DNA from: Dipteris shenzhenensis
Lineage: Eukaryota; Polypodiophyta; Polypodiopsida; Gleicheniales
Reading direction: 5' to 3' (one strand)
Assembly: GCA_047967505.1 (NCBI GenBank)
Contig: CM106539.1
Length of the DNA stretch: 64,000 nucleotides
Positions 44,654 to 55,983 of the stretch are shown piece after piece (position 1 is the first letter of the stretch; each line of letters opens with the position of its first letter). A model generated the notes under the pieces. It was not told the origin of the DNA, did not search any database, and worked only from the letters and a program-made list of their open reading frames with translations. The position numbers were made by a program, and so were the translations under genes.

Positions 44654-46198
44654 ATGTGGGCAGTATGCAGGTGGCCATGTGAGCAGCATAGGTCACATAA
44701 CCAGGCTGCCATTGGAGGGCTGGACAAGCTCTGACCTATGGGCAGAAGGACCTAGCCAACACGTGATGTGGATCAGCAGCAAGATCTTCTCAAATAGAGG
44801 CAGGGATGGACCTACATTGGAGGCTGCAACAAGCAGTGAAAGACTGTGCAGCATCCAGGCAGTGATTGGAGCAATGCATGAGCTGGTCAGGGCTACAGAG
44901 GTGTCGGGGCATGAGTGCAAGCAGCAGATGGCTGCACAGCAGTCAGCAGTAAAAATCGACTGTTGGAGCTGGTCTGCAAGCAGCAAACAGAGAAATACCT
45001 GCGCATCAGTCAGAAAGAGCTTATGGAAGCTACAGGAGCTGGTCTGGATTGACCAGCAGGTCAGAGCAGACCGGAAAGAATCTGCAGACAGAGCATCAGA
45101 GATGCGCAGCATCCTGGTTCTGGTCGGGGCAGAGAATCCAGTCAGAGGGCTGCTGCAGACAAGCAGAGAGAGTAGGGTTGACGCGCATCAGCAGGGCACC
45201 TCTGCTGGGGCCATTTATAGGCCTTTGTCAAGTCGGCTGGCTGCAAGGAAGTCACAGACTGGGTTGACCCAATCTGTGAGAAAGTCGGGCTCTCTAGCCC
45301 TATAAAAAGGTTCCTAAGGGGGGCATTCACTATTCCATTGTGCCGATTCTCTGGTTCCTCAACCTGGGCTGCCAGCACTGCCGCAAGGAGTTCTGGAACA
45401 TAAGCAGCAGCAGGCCTTCAACTTGGTCTGCCTACACAACAGCAAGGAAGGACAGAATGATGGGAGACTTGTCACTTGTGCCTCACCGTTGGCTGCCTAT
45501 ACAGCAGCAAGGAGGTCAAGGTTCACAAGAGCAACCTCTGCTTTACGTTGGGCTGTTCACTGAGGAAGGTGTGTTTGCAGGGTACCACCATTACAAAACC
45601 CTAGGGGAGCAACGCAGGCTGAATTGCTTTGAAGGTGCCACGAGGAGGTAGGAGAACAGTTCTGAGTGACACAGGGGTCCACATCTACTTATATATACTC
45701 TAGAAGAGTTTTCTTGTCAAGATCTTCGATTAAGAAACCAATTGAAAGGATTGTTGGATAAATTTATAAATTCTCAATGCCTCAAAAGCACTCCCGCCTA
45801 AAGAGAGAGCTTAAGATTATTTCATTCCATTACCCATTGCATCTCAAGGCATTTTGTAGACAATTATGTAAAAACTGTGCATTTTCTCATGAACATCAAA
45901 CACTTGACTCTATGTATCATAACACATGGATATCCTAGAATGAGGCCATCGGTTTTAAATACCCAAACATCGCTGTAGGTAAATACATGAGGTTGTTGAT
46001 GGCATGTTTTACATTTGGAGATGTTAATAAACTTTTCTTTGTCTCTCTACATTTCTTTTCATTTTAGCATAATTTTTCTAAATTTCCTTTTATTTGTAAG
46101 ATTGGATATATTCTAGTCTTCTGAGGTACATATATAGTGTCTCCTAAGCTCCAAGCAATGACTCTATAATAACAATGGTATATGAATTTTGAGCGCAG
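44654..46198. other. No supported gene; LTR-like promoter at 45.3 kb
   Basis: A 208-codon plus frame (44679-45305) is Gln/Ser/Glu-rich with no domain; I do not call it a gene. CTATAAAAAGG near 45299 resembles an LTR TATA box. From about 45700 the DNA is AT-rich and intron-like, leading to a splice acceptor at 46198. An upstream first exon of the peptidase gene could lie here or outside the window. Confidence 0.4.
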
Positions 46199-47500
46199 GA
46201 GACAACTCAAGGCAAGGAATGTATTCACCTGGATCATGTAATGATCGTGAATTTCTTAAGGTTTCTGATGTTCATACAATTTATTACGAAACATATGGAA
46301 ATCCTGACGGGAAACCTGCTATATGTAAGTTCAATTTTCATGTTACTATGTAGATTCATGAAAAGTTGTATTCTTTTTGTGGTTCGGAAGGGGATTAACC
46401 AAATGGCCAATTTTGTATGCAGTTTTGCATGGTGGTCCTGGGGCTGGTTGCTTTCCACGACATGCAGGCTTTTTTGATCCTCAATACTACAGAATAGTTT
46501 TATTCGACCAAAGAGGTTGTGGAAAGTCCACTCCTCGAGGTTGCCTTGAAGAGAATACTACTTGGGATTTAGTTGAAGACCTTGAAAAGCTGAGGAAACA
46601 TCTGCGAGTAAACAAGTCTTACTCTCCCTTAGTCCTTTATTTCTTTTTCTTTGAAGGATCTTAGAACTCTAAGCTCAATACATGGATAATATGTTTAGAA
46701 GGTAGAGAGGATAAAGGAGTGAATTTGGAAGTTGGAATGAAAAGTTGATCTGAGGTTCAGTGAAATTGTGGGGTAGGGATGCTTGATTGCCACTTTATTC
46801 TTTATTCTACTGTATTGGGTTCCATGTCAGATGGTTGGTGATGGGCGGTTCTTGGGGAGTCACCTTAGCTCTTGCTTATGGTCAAAAACATCCTGATGCA
46901 GTTTCTGCGTTTATTTTGCGCGGAGTATGTCTGCTCCGTCAGAGTGAAATCGATTGGTTTTACAAACAGGTTGCTAAGTTGTTCAGATTTATTGGAGTAT
47001 GCTGTCAAATTGTCATTTTATCTCCAAGGAAAAGTGGTTGTAGACTTTCAGGGCTTCTTCTTCTTTGGGTTGAAAACTTCAAGGGTTTTCTAAGTGATAA
47101 CTTTTTTATTACAGGGTGCGAACTCTCTTTTTCCTTTTGCTTGGGATGAGCTTCTCTCAATTCTTGAGCCGTCAGAACGTGACAATGTCACTCCGGCATT
47201 CTACAAAAGGTTAACTTCCAGTGATGATGAATTACAACTACAGGCGGTACATGCTTTTGTCCTTCCTTTCAAGTCATTAAAAAATGCATAAATGTGCAGA
47301 TTGCTTTTGGCATTTGTTTCCTATCTTTCTAGCGCAGTAAGTTGATATCCTCTGTAAACAGTTGTCTAAAATTCTTCGCTCCTTGATTTGAGCAGGCACG
47401 AGCATGGCTTAAGTGGGAGATGGGGCTGAGCTTTTTCTTTGTATCTCAAACCATTTACTCTTGGGATGGGAAGCAATATTCAACACATCCTTTGGAAGAA
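46199..47500 (+). CDS. PIP: Proline iminopeptidase, five internal exons (partial gene)
   Basis: Exons 46199-46324, 46423-46615, 46831-46969, 47115-47246 and 47396-47500 are separated by GT-AG introns of 98, 215, 145 and 149 bp, and all phases agree with no stop. The product is an alpha/beta-hydrolase (peptidase S33) that removes N-terminal proline from peptides. Seen in order: FLKVSDVHTIYYETYGNP, the oxyanion motif LHGGPGAG spanning the first splice, VLFDQRGCGKSTP, ENTTWDLVEDLEKLRKHL, the nucleophile motif GGSWG (Ser in exon 3), SEIDWFYK, and AWLKWEM. The catalytic Asp and His would be in later exons, which are absent. The last donor is GTAAGG at 47501; a LINE inserted 46 bp into that intron. 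The first exon is also missing. Exon 5 diverges from angiosperm forms after WEM. The gene looks undamaged as far as it goes. Confidence 0.9.
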
Positions 47501-47546
47501 GTAAGGGTGATGATGCAATTAATTCATATGTCTTTCTTATATTCTG

Positions 47547-49350
47547 TTTTTTTTTTTTTTTGGCAAAGAAAAGAACCTTCCATTAATGCTTAAAGGACTT
47601 CATACAAAACAGCAGTCTCAAAGGTGCTGAGTATGTAAAAAACCCGGTAAAGGCTGAAAGAAAAAACCGGCCTGTTCCAGAGAAACCCAGCTCACTGCCT
47701 ACGGGATCTCTCGTACTGGGGCTAACAGCCAAGTAGGGGGACTATACAACCAGCGAATCCCTCGCGGAGTGAAGATGTAAAAAACTCTTGCAGGCCAAGC
47801 CTTGTAGAATCGAGCGCGCCTTGCGACAGTTGCCCTAGAGCCTGGGGTCCCACACTCCCAGGTTGAGCGGAGGGTGTAGATGATATTTTGCCAGATGGCG
47901 ACCAAGGTAGCCGAGGGTGGAACCGTATGCTCACCCATCACTAGGCTGCAGCGAGCAACCCAAATGTTCCACATAGTGATGCTGGCTACTACCTCCCATA
48001 CGCTGTCCTCTGGAGGAGGAGAAACAAGGCTATTCGGAGGGACCGCCCCATGGAGCTCTATCCTCTGAATGCTGTGACCTTGTATCCGGTAAGTTGGGGA
48101 GATCTCGTCAATCTGGAACGCGTGTCCTCCCTCAGTCAACCAGGCCACCATCCCCTATGTGTAGTCCCTCTGAAGGCTTTGCATACGGATCATAATCTTG
48201 AGGGCTTTCATCCAAATCCTCACTGCGCTACGACAACTCCAGAGGTTGTGAGAGATCGTCTCCAGAAAACCAGGAGAGCAACAACGATACTGCCCCTCCA
48301 CCCGCATCTGCTCCAACCACGGGCCGATGGGCAAGCGTCCGGGGGCAGCCAGCTAGAAGAAGTAGGAGACCTTTCCTCGGCCGCAAACTGGCCCATAACC
48401 GCGTCCAAAACCTGGAACGTACCTCCTGGGGCACTCTCTGGGCCACCCAATGCCTCTCTCTCTCAGGGGTCCACATCAAAGAGTCCATCTGAAGCCTCCT
48501 GCCAATCCATGTGGTGTAGGAAAAGGCGGCCACCTTGTCCATCTGCTCGGCAAGGCCACCCCTGGAGGGCCAGAACCACTCTCCCGGATCTCACTGGACC
48601 TCCCTCAAGGGCCTACCCTTCCAGAGCCAGAGGCGCCATCTGGGGGCATCTTTATTGGGAGGATCAATGTGCCACTCCTCCTCCAAAACGTCCCACCACT
48701 CTGATCATCTGCCAATGAATCCCATCCAGACTCCCATCCATCTCTGGGTCTCTCTTAGTAAGTACTTGGAGTAGGCCCCCAGGTCCTACACGAAAAAACC
48801 CTGGCTGTGTGTTGCCTCGCTGCATCATCATCCTCAAGGGGACACCTGTCCGAGAAAATTGGCCCAACCATCTGCTGTCCATCCACACGCGAAGTCCCTA
48901 CCACCAGGACTCAGGGATGGCTAGGTTAATCTCTCTCATCCGCTGCCCTTCCCGTCGCCAATGCGCTAAAGCGCCAAGCCTCGCCTCTGCCTCCATTGGT
49001 AATCTGCTCCATCTGCCCAAGGAGCCGGCCGGTCCACTATCCCACTGTGCTTAACCAAGGTGAGTCCGCTGCCCGAGCATATGCCTCTCCTGATCCCTGC
49101 CTTGCGTGTAGGAACTATTTGGGTCAGAGGCCTCAGGGAGGAGGAGTGGATGGGCCCTTGAGAGACTATAGGTGATGATGTCATCTCGCATGTTCCGGGG
49201 AAAGAGGTTCACATCACACGATATCATTCTAGCAATGTTTGGGTGAAACCCCAATAGACAAATGCATCATTTCAGATCATCACCTATCGAGACATGGTCA
49301 GAGAGTTTGGTTGGACCGATGCAGGTCATCAGAGATTGCCATGAAGAGCC
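47547..49350 (-). pseudogene. LINE, 3' half, inserted in a peptidase intron
   Basis: A T15 run at 47547-47561 is the poly(A) tail of a minus-strand LINE. Upstream of it on that strand are fragments of the ORF2 C terminus: a zf-RVT-type region (GRLPIGPWLEQM; ETISHNLWSC, about 48350-48200) and a frame (48151-47699) with SITMWNIWVARCSLVMGE. Earlier parts (to about 49350) are broken. RT and endonuclease are missing, as in a 5'-truncated copy. It is a different LINE family from the one at 53-62 kb. The 5' end is approximate. Confidence 0.8.
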
Positions 49351-49355
49351 CTTTC

Positions 49356-50071
49356 TATTGAGAATATACATCTCCAGGAGTGGCTGGCCGACCAGCCCCC
49401 ATGCAGCAAAGGGGGCCAGAGGGGATAGGCTGGCCGACCAGCTGGTCGGCCCAGTTGGCCTGACCGACCAGGCTGGTCGGTCCAGGCAAACTGGCCGAGA
49501 CTCCCCCCTTGGCCTGCCCTATAAAAGGGACTCCTTCCCTTCACTTCATCCATCACTTCTTGAAGCTCCTCAAGGCTCCAGCATACAGCCTGCTCCTGAT
49601 CATCCCCTCAGAGCCCCCTCTCAGCTGCTCAGTTGGCTGCCCACACTCCCGCAGCAGATCTTGCCTCTTCAGGGCTCTTGCCTCCTCAGTCCAGGCCTCT
49701 ACAGTTCCCTTGTTCCAAGGTTCCTGCCTCTTCACCCAGGCTCCTTCAGCCTCCTCTTCTCTAGGCTCTTGCCTCCTCAGTTCAGGCTCCTCTAGCCTCT
49801 TCACTCCAGGCCCCTGCCTCTTCGTTTCAGGCTTCTCCTGCCTCCGTGCTCTCAGGCTTCAGCTTTCTTGTGTCCCCCCTTTTTCTCTGCTTCAGTTCAG
49901 CCTCTCCTGCAGCTCTGCTTATCTTATTCAAGATATCTTGTATTTCAGTTGCTGCCCTGGTTTAAGGGCTGATTTACAGCAGATCAGTTGTGGCACATTT
50001 TGTTATCTCTAGTGTTCTCTGTATGGCTCTATAGTTTCAGTTTGTTTGCATCTTCCGCTGCCATTTTAATA
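49356..50071 (+). mobile_element. 5' LTR of the deleted copia element
   Basis: Starts TATTGAGAATATAC (TG changed to TA) and ends TTTTAATA. Contains a 20-bp perfect palindrome GGCCGACCAGCTGGTCGGCC (49432-49451) and a TATA-like CTATAAAAGGG near 49522. Confidence 0.93.
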
Positions 50072-50083
50072 TGGTATCAGAGC
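50072..50083 (+). promoter_or_regulatory. Primer binding site, initiator tRNA-Met
   Basis: TGGTATCAGAGC immediately after the 5' LTR. Confidence 0.93.
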
Positions 50084-50284
50084 ACCAGGTTACTCTCTGA
50101 TCTGGGAACTTCTATATTGATGAAGTTGAAGAAGTTTGTCCTCGTCAGCAACTCTCCTTCCCACTGACTACAGAACTCTCTTCTCCCCTCCCTATATATT
50201 TTTTTTGCTGCCTGTCGGCAGCCCTGTTCTAGACCTTGATCTTTTCCTCAGCCTCTTGTTGCTGTCCATTCCTTGGTTTCAGTT

Positions 50285-50687
50285 ATGGCTGATGAAACAA
50301 AGGATTCTACTCCGGATCTTCGCGTATCCCCTATGTCCAGTTTCTTTCAAGAGTCTGACAAGCCTGTACGTATTCCCACTCTTCCTACATTTCCAGATAC
50401 TCGGCAGTTAGATGGGACCAATTATTCTCTTTGGAAAATTCAGATGGCGTCTGTATTGGAATCTTATGATCTTGCTGAGTTTGTTGATCCCGGGATCCCT
50501 CGTCCGTCACCTGAGGAGGAGCCACATGCTTCTCTTATCTGGGATAAATTGAATGCTCGTGTACGCTCGTTCATCTTTCTCAATTGTCAACCAGGGGTTC
50601 TCAATCATATCAAGCATCTTACTTCTGCACGTGCTATTTGGGAATTTCTTGATGGCATGTATCTTCGCGTCACTCCCTTCTCCATTT
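50285..50687 (+). pseudogene. Copia Gag N-terminal fragment
   Basis: From ATG 50285: an acidic start, then LDGTNYSLWKIQMASVL (plant copia Gag motif), WDKLNARVRSFIFLNC and SARAIWEFLDGMY. At about 50687 the sequence jumps to pol in another frame. The open frame that continues to 51625 is an out-of-frame reading of RNase H and has no meaning. Confidence 0.85.
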
Positions 50688-51558
50688 TTTCTTGGGACTT
50701 GAGATTTGGCAGACTAAGAGGGGGTATTTTGTCTCTCAGCAACGCTATGTTCACGAGCTCCTCGAAACTTTCCACATGGCTGACTGTCGGCCCATCACCT
50801 CTCCCATGGATCCCAACGCTAAACTCTCTGCTTCTGGGTCCACTACTTATCCTGATGCCTCCCTCTACCGCTAGCTTGTTGGATCTCTTCTTTGGCTACT
50901 TAACACTCGACTGGATCTCGGCTTCTCTGTCGGCACCCTCAGTACCTTCATGCAAACCCCTTCGCTTTCTCATTGGCAAGCTGCTCGACGTCTCCTCCGC
51001 TATCTTCAGGGGACCTCTACTTTCAGGCTCTTTTATGCTGCCGGTGGTTCCTCTCCTTCCCCGCTCACTCTCCGAGGTTGGAGTGACTCCGACTGGGCTG
51101 GCGACCCCGATTCTCGCCGCTCTACCACGGGCTATGTTTTCTCCTTTGGCTCTGCGGCTATCTCCTGGTCCAGTAAACGCCAACCCACGGTCGCCCTATC
51201 TTCCACCGAGGCTGAGTATCGGGCTATGTGTAGTGCCACCTGTGAGGCTGTGTGGCTTCGGCGCCTTCTTCTCGATTGTGGTTTTCAGCAACCCACTTCT
51301 ACCACACTTTTTTGTGACAATCAAAGCTGTATTGCCCTTGCTCGCAATCCGGTTTCCCATGCTCGGACAAAACACATTGAAATTCAGTACCACTACACGC
51401 GAGAGAAGGTTCTTGACGGTACCATTGTGCTCCTATTCAGCACCACTTCCGACAACGTCGCCGACATATTTACTAAATCTGTTTCTCCTCCCCTTCTCCA
51501 ACGTCATACCAGCTCTCTGGGTCTTGTGCCACACCCTGGAGCTGAGAGGGGGTGTTGA
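50683..51558 (+). pseudogene. Copia RT end and RNase H fragment
   Basis: Frame 50683-51558 starts FLGLEIW (late RT), has one stop at 50872-50874, then continues with RNase H: SDSDWAGDP, STEAEYRAM, FCDNQSCIALARNP, HARTKHIEIQYHY, and the copia C terminus VADIFTKSV. RNase H catalytic acids are visible, but the first two thirds of pol are missing. Confidence 0.9.
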
Positions 51559-52274
51559 GAATATACATCTCCAGGAGTGGCTGGCCGACCAGCCCCCACG
51601 CAGCAAAGGGGGCCAGAGGGGGTAGGCTGGCCGACCAGCTGGTCGGCCCAGTTGGCCTGACCGACCAGGCTGGTCGGCGGTCCAGGCAAACTGGCCGACT
51701 CCCCCCTTGGCCTGCCCTATAAAAGGGACTCCTTCCCTTCACTTCATCCATCACTTCTTGAAGCTCCTCAAGGCTCCAGCATACAGCCTGCTCCTGATCA
51801 TCCCCTCAGAGCCCCCTCTCAGCTGCTCAGTTGGCTGCCCACACTCCCGCAGCAGATCTTGCCTCTTCAGGGCTCTTGCCTCCTCAGTCCAGGCCTCTAC
51901 AGTTCCCTTGTTCCAAGGTTCCTGCCTCTTCACCCAGGCTCCTTCAGCCTCCTCTTCTCTAGGCTCTTGCCTCCTCAGTTCAGGCTCCTCTAGCCTCTTC
52001 ACTCTAGGCCCCTGCCTCTTCGTTTCAGGCTTCTCCTGCCTCCGTGCTCTCAGGCTTCAGCTTTCTTGTGTCCCCCCTTTTTCTCTGCTTCAGTTCAGCC
52101 TCTCCTGCAGCTCCTGTTTGCTTATCTTATTCAAGATATCTTGTATTTCAGTTGCTGCCCTGGTTTAAGGGCTGATTTACAGCAGATCAGTTGTGGCACA
52201 TTTTGTTATCTCTAGTGTTCTCTGTATGGCTCTATAGTTTCAGTTTGTTTGCATCTTCCGCTGCCATTTTAATA
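51553..52274 (+). mobile_element. 3' LTR of the deleted copia element
   Basis: Starts TGTTGAGAATATAC after GAGAGGGGG and ends TTTTAATA before CTTTC. It carries the same 20-bp palindrome (51629-51648) and TATA box, with small indels against the 5' LTR. Confidence 0.95.
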
Positions 52275-52279
52275 CTTTC

Positions 52280-52655
52280 ATCATTTATGTAGCTCGCAGC
52301 TAAGGGAGACGAGAGGTATTGGTATGCACTAGTATCCAAACGATTTTGATTACATGGCATGTCTATTGACCACCTACCACCATACCAACACTCACTAGAT
52401 GCCCCTTTCTTGTACATGTCATAGCAAGAGATCACAATCAGATCATCTACGTACAAAAGTGCAATAGTAAGGTCCCCTTGAACTTTGTAGTAGAGAGTAT
52501 GATCTACATTGGATTTCATGTATCCCAGATTAGCAAAATACTTGTCGATTCTACTATACCAACTTCTGGGTGCTTGCTTTAAGCCGTAGAGACTTTTCTT
52601 GGGATGGCAAACCTGATTCTCTTTTCCTAGTTTAACATAACTTGCTGGCTGTTGC
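52280..52655 (-). pseudogene. Copia reverse transcriptase relic
   Basis: Minus strand: CHPKKSLYGLKQAPRSWYSR, then LLYVDDLIVIS (the YVDD catalytic motif), with losses after it. It is a short isolated RT piece from a different copia family than the element beside it, which inserted at its downstream end (duplication CTTTC). Confidence 0.85.
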
Positions 52656-52806
52656 ATGTATGTAATGAAGGGGAAAAAGAGGCCAAGCTAGAGGCCCTTA
52701 AGGTGGAAAATGTGGTGGGACTATATAAGTCTCCATCCACCCCCTACTATGTACTTTTTGATGTGACATCTAATCCTATCTACTCTCCCTTCCTCCTTCC
52801 TGCCTA

Positions 52807-52843
<37 letters not shown>

Positions 52844-52979
52844 CTACTCCCTCTCAATCTCTCCCTTTCTTTCCTACCTCATTCTCTCTCTCCTACCCTT
52901 TCCTCTCCCTCTTCCCCTCTCTCTCTCTCTCTCCCTTCTGCTCCTCTATCCCCCCCTTTCTCCAAATTTGTCCCTACCC
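52656..52979 (+). other. LINE 5' region, CT-rich
   Basis: No coding trace. A TATA-like CTATATAAG at about 52719 and CT microsatellites (52809-52840, 52917-52934) precede the LINE endonuclease trace. Confidence 0.4.
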
Positions 52980-53224
52980 CTTCTCTAGTACGCGTACGCG
53001 ACAGGCACCACTCCTGGACTTCCGAGACGACTCTATCATGCTTCCAGACATGGACCTAGACGGAGCAGGTATGACTAGGACCTCATCGGACCGACACGGG
53101 CCTGTTACACCATATGGACACGCACTTCTTGATTTAGGCAGGATGCATGATCTCATCATCTACAACGGGCTCGACCTATGGCCCTCCTCAGGTGGTTTTA
53201 CTTGCTTCCCACACGGGGGGGGCA
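52980..53224 (+). pseudogene. LINE endonuclease, segment 1
   Basis: The frame contains DRHGPVTPYGHALLDL and LIIYNG...GGFTCFPHG, the C-terminal half of an APE-type endonuclease (where the host-DNA-nicking His is normally in SDHxxL, in segment 2). Cut by the foldback element at 53225. Confidence 0.85.
53217..53224. repeat. 8-bp target duplication of the foldback element (left)
   Basis: GGGGGGCA here and at 54315-54322. Deleting the insert plus one copy restores the LINE frame as HGGGTSVVDY, which confirms the 8-bp length. Confidence 0.85.
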
Positions 53225-54314
53225 TGAGGATTACCAAAAAGCGAGCGACAAAAAGCGAGCAAGCCAAAAAAAGCGAGCGATAAAAAATAATAAAATATTT
53301 ATAAATCCCCCATTTTAGTAGCAAAAAATAATAACTTATTCAAAAGTGCATATGTTCCCTCAATGCCAGAAGGTTAAACATGCATATAACTTTAAAGCCA
53401 TTAACACTAATTTCACATCATCCATGAGACAGTTTGTATGTTTAACTTCCAAGTCATTGTTTGTATCAAAGACAAACCCTACTGCAATCAAGCTCTCTCT
53501 TTCCACTAGAGTAATTGAGATCATCTTACCAAGGACTCCTTGCATGGATTAGTCTAGATTCCATGCATATGTAAATGCTTAGGTTTTTTAACTCTGTTCA
53601 CTCTTGGAACAAAACCCATGTTTCTTTATTACTGTAAAAATATCCTTTCCTAATGATTTATTCTTACCTCCCACTAATCTTACCAATGCAGCAAATTGGC
53701 CACAAATTCATTTTCTGGTGCATTAAATTTTACTAGATGGTGCACAAAGACATGATAATCGTCTAAAGTACGCCTTGCCATTTGATTTGATATGTAAAAT
53801 GATCCCGTTTGGACTTGTAAATCAAAAGATACAGGGATGTGAAAATGTCCTCTTTTGGGCCAAAACAGGGAGCGCGTAAATGTCCTCTTTTGGGCCAAAA
53901 CAGGGAGCGCGTTAACGCGCTCCCTGTTTTGGCCCAAAAGAGGACATTTTCACATCCCTATATTTTGGCAAGATGTTAACATTTGATTGTTTTGGCCCAA
54001 AAGATGAGTTTTTAACATCCCTGCATCTTTTGATTATCAAATATAAATGGCATAATGTTACATATCAAATCAAATGACAAGGCATGATTTAGATGAATAT
54101 CATGCCTTTTTGCACCATCTAAAAAACTTGTGTGCATCAGAATATAAATTTTGTGACACATAACCACCTTTTTGAATACTTTGTACTTCAACAATTATTT
54201 TATAAAAAACTTAGGTTCTTTCTTTGCTTACTTGATTTTCCAACCACTTCAACTATTTGTCGCTCGCTTTTTTGGGCTCGCTTGCTTTTTCTCGCTCACT
54301 CTATTGACTGCCTC
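53225..54314. mobile_element. 1.09-kb foldback DNA element (hAT-like MITE)
   Basis: The ends carry inverted clusters of AGCGAGCGA/AGCAAGC words (53238-53282 against 54256-54300). Most of the element forms two imperfect arms folding at 53913/53914. The target duplication is 8 bp, as in hAT elements. There is no transposase frame. The outermost 20 bp match poorly, so the terminal repeat is imperfect. Confidence 0.85.
53878..53949. repeat. 72-bp perfect palindrome
   Basis: Two 36-bp arms with no spacer, centred on GTTAAC. A direct copy of the left arm (GTCCTCTTTTGGGCC...GGGAGCGCG) lies just upstream at about 53848-53876, so one arm is also duplicated. Confidence 0.93.
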
Positions 54315-54322
54315 GGGGGGCA

Positions 54323-55983
54323 CTAGTGTAGTAGATTACATCATGGGATCCCCTACCTTCACTTCATGTATCACCGACTTCACCGTAGCACCACTCCCTC
54401 CAGGAGCTGATCACACATACCTATTCTTCACTATCGCCACCCCATGCTTAGCCACACCACACACACCACATAGAAAGCACGACACCTACCACGACATACA
54501 CTTTGATCACAGCCTCTCACCGGCCTACTCTGGACGCCTAAACAGACTCCTAACCTACATCGATCACATACTACTCATAGAGGACCGTGCTGCCCTGATT
54601 AGTCGCACACTCCACGAGGCTGCCCTCCAAATCTTTCCCCACACCACACGGTCCACCACCACCTCTTGGTTCTGTACCCTGCAACAATTGGTACGATGCG
54701 GAGTGCAAGGCTTATCGCCGACAGCTCCGACTTGAAACCAGATGTCACCTCCCGAACACACCAGACACGGTACGCAAGTATCGACGTCTCGTACGTCGGA
54801 AGAAGGAGGCTTTTCTTCGTCAAAATGAGGAGCAGCTGCTGCACATTTTGTACAGCAACAACTCTAAGGATTTTTGACGGAGATTCCTTGAGCGTAGGTC
54901 CCCATCACCCCTCACCGACACGAGAGTCTGGCACACGTATGCACACCATCTATATGATGTCCGACACCAGCCCACTCGAGACCTCATACACACACCTCGT
55001 CCCACCACTTGCACGTTGTTCACCAGAGGGGGAGTCAAGGACACGACATTGAAACTGCACAGTGGCCGAGCTAAGGATCACGAGGGGCTATGCACTGAGT
55101 TTATCGCATATGGGATCGACACGTTAGCCCCGATCCTAGCAAAGCTATTCAATGACGCTGTTTGCCTTGGCTTCCCCTGCACTTGGACACTCAACACCAT
55201 CACCTCCATCCACAAGGTAGGGGATCCCATGGACCCGAGTAACTACAGGTCTATCATGATTGGACATGTGATTTCCAAGATCTATGCAGCTGTATTAGAT
55301 GCATCGGTCAGCCTGTTCGCAGAGATGAGAGGGCTCAGAGCAGAGGGTCAGGCCGGTTTCAGGCGAGACCATGGAACTATGGATCATATACTCACACTCA
55401 AGAGTGTCATTGAGGAGGCCAGATCACGGAAGGAGAGGGTATACTGTTGCTTTGTGGATTTCCGCAAAGCCTTTGACACAGTACCTCGAGCTCGTCTTAT
55501 CACACACCTACAAACACTGGGATTTGATCAGGAGATCATCTGGGCAGTCATGGCAGTGTATGAGAGAGTCTCAGGCCGAGTTCGTACAAGCGCAGGTTGG
55601 ACAGATGAGATCCTGAGTACCATAGGGGTCAAACAGGGTTGTCCCTTATCACCGACCCTGTTTGGCCTCTACATCGATGAGCTTGAGACTTTCATGGGGA
55701 CATTCGGAGGGACTGGTTGCTCACTTGCCGGGATCATCATCAGGATTCTTCTTTATGCAAATGACGTGGTACTCTTGTCGTCCACACTCGAGGGGCTCCA
55801 TCGACACCTGGATGCACTGCAGGCTTTTTGTTTATCCCATGATTTGGAGGTCAACCTTGGCAAGACCAAGGTCATGATCTTTAACACCTCTCGAGCAAAC
55901 ATGCAACGGAAACAGTTTACTTTTACTTTGGGTGGGTCACCAGTTGAGATCGTATCCTCATACACTTACTTGGGGGTCATCTT
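54323..55983 (+). pseudogene. LINE endonuclease end and reverse transcriptase, segment 2
   Basis: Starts TSVVDYIMGSP and GADHTYLFF (endonuclease end; the usual SDH is ADH). After a frameshift near 54670 comes a linker (NWYDAECKAYRRQL, with a stop near 54878), then RT in one open frame (about 55000-55983): GQAGFRRDHGTMDHI, FVDFRKAFDTV (catalytic Asp), KQGCPLSPTLFGLY, and LLYANDVVLLS, where the catalytic YADD is YAND. It ends at TYLGVIF at the insertion. The YAND change and stop make it inactive. Confidence 0.92.

Larger units (their letters stand above)
49356..52274 (+). mobile_element. Internally deleted copia element
   Basis: LTRs 49356-50071 and 51553-52274 (about 716 and 722 bp) are flanked by a perfect CTTTC duplication (49351-49355 and 52275-52279). 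Between them are a Met primer site, the start of gag fused out of frame to the end of pol, and a polypurine tract (GAGAGGGGG before 51553). Zinc knuckle, protease, integrase and most of RT are deleted. It inserted at the border of a LINE fragment and an old copia RT relic. Confidence 0.95.

Noticed and set aside
44679-45305. A 208-codon Gln/Ser-rich frame
   Set aside because: No motif, overlapping frames of similar composition, and it lies beside LTR-like sequence. Could be a gag remnant but not supportable.
50273-51625. A 450-codon frame as one protein
   Set aside because: Only the first 135 or so codons are Gag; the rest reads RNase H in the wrong frame, as shown by intact RNase H motifs in another frame.
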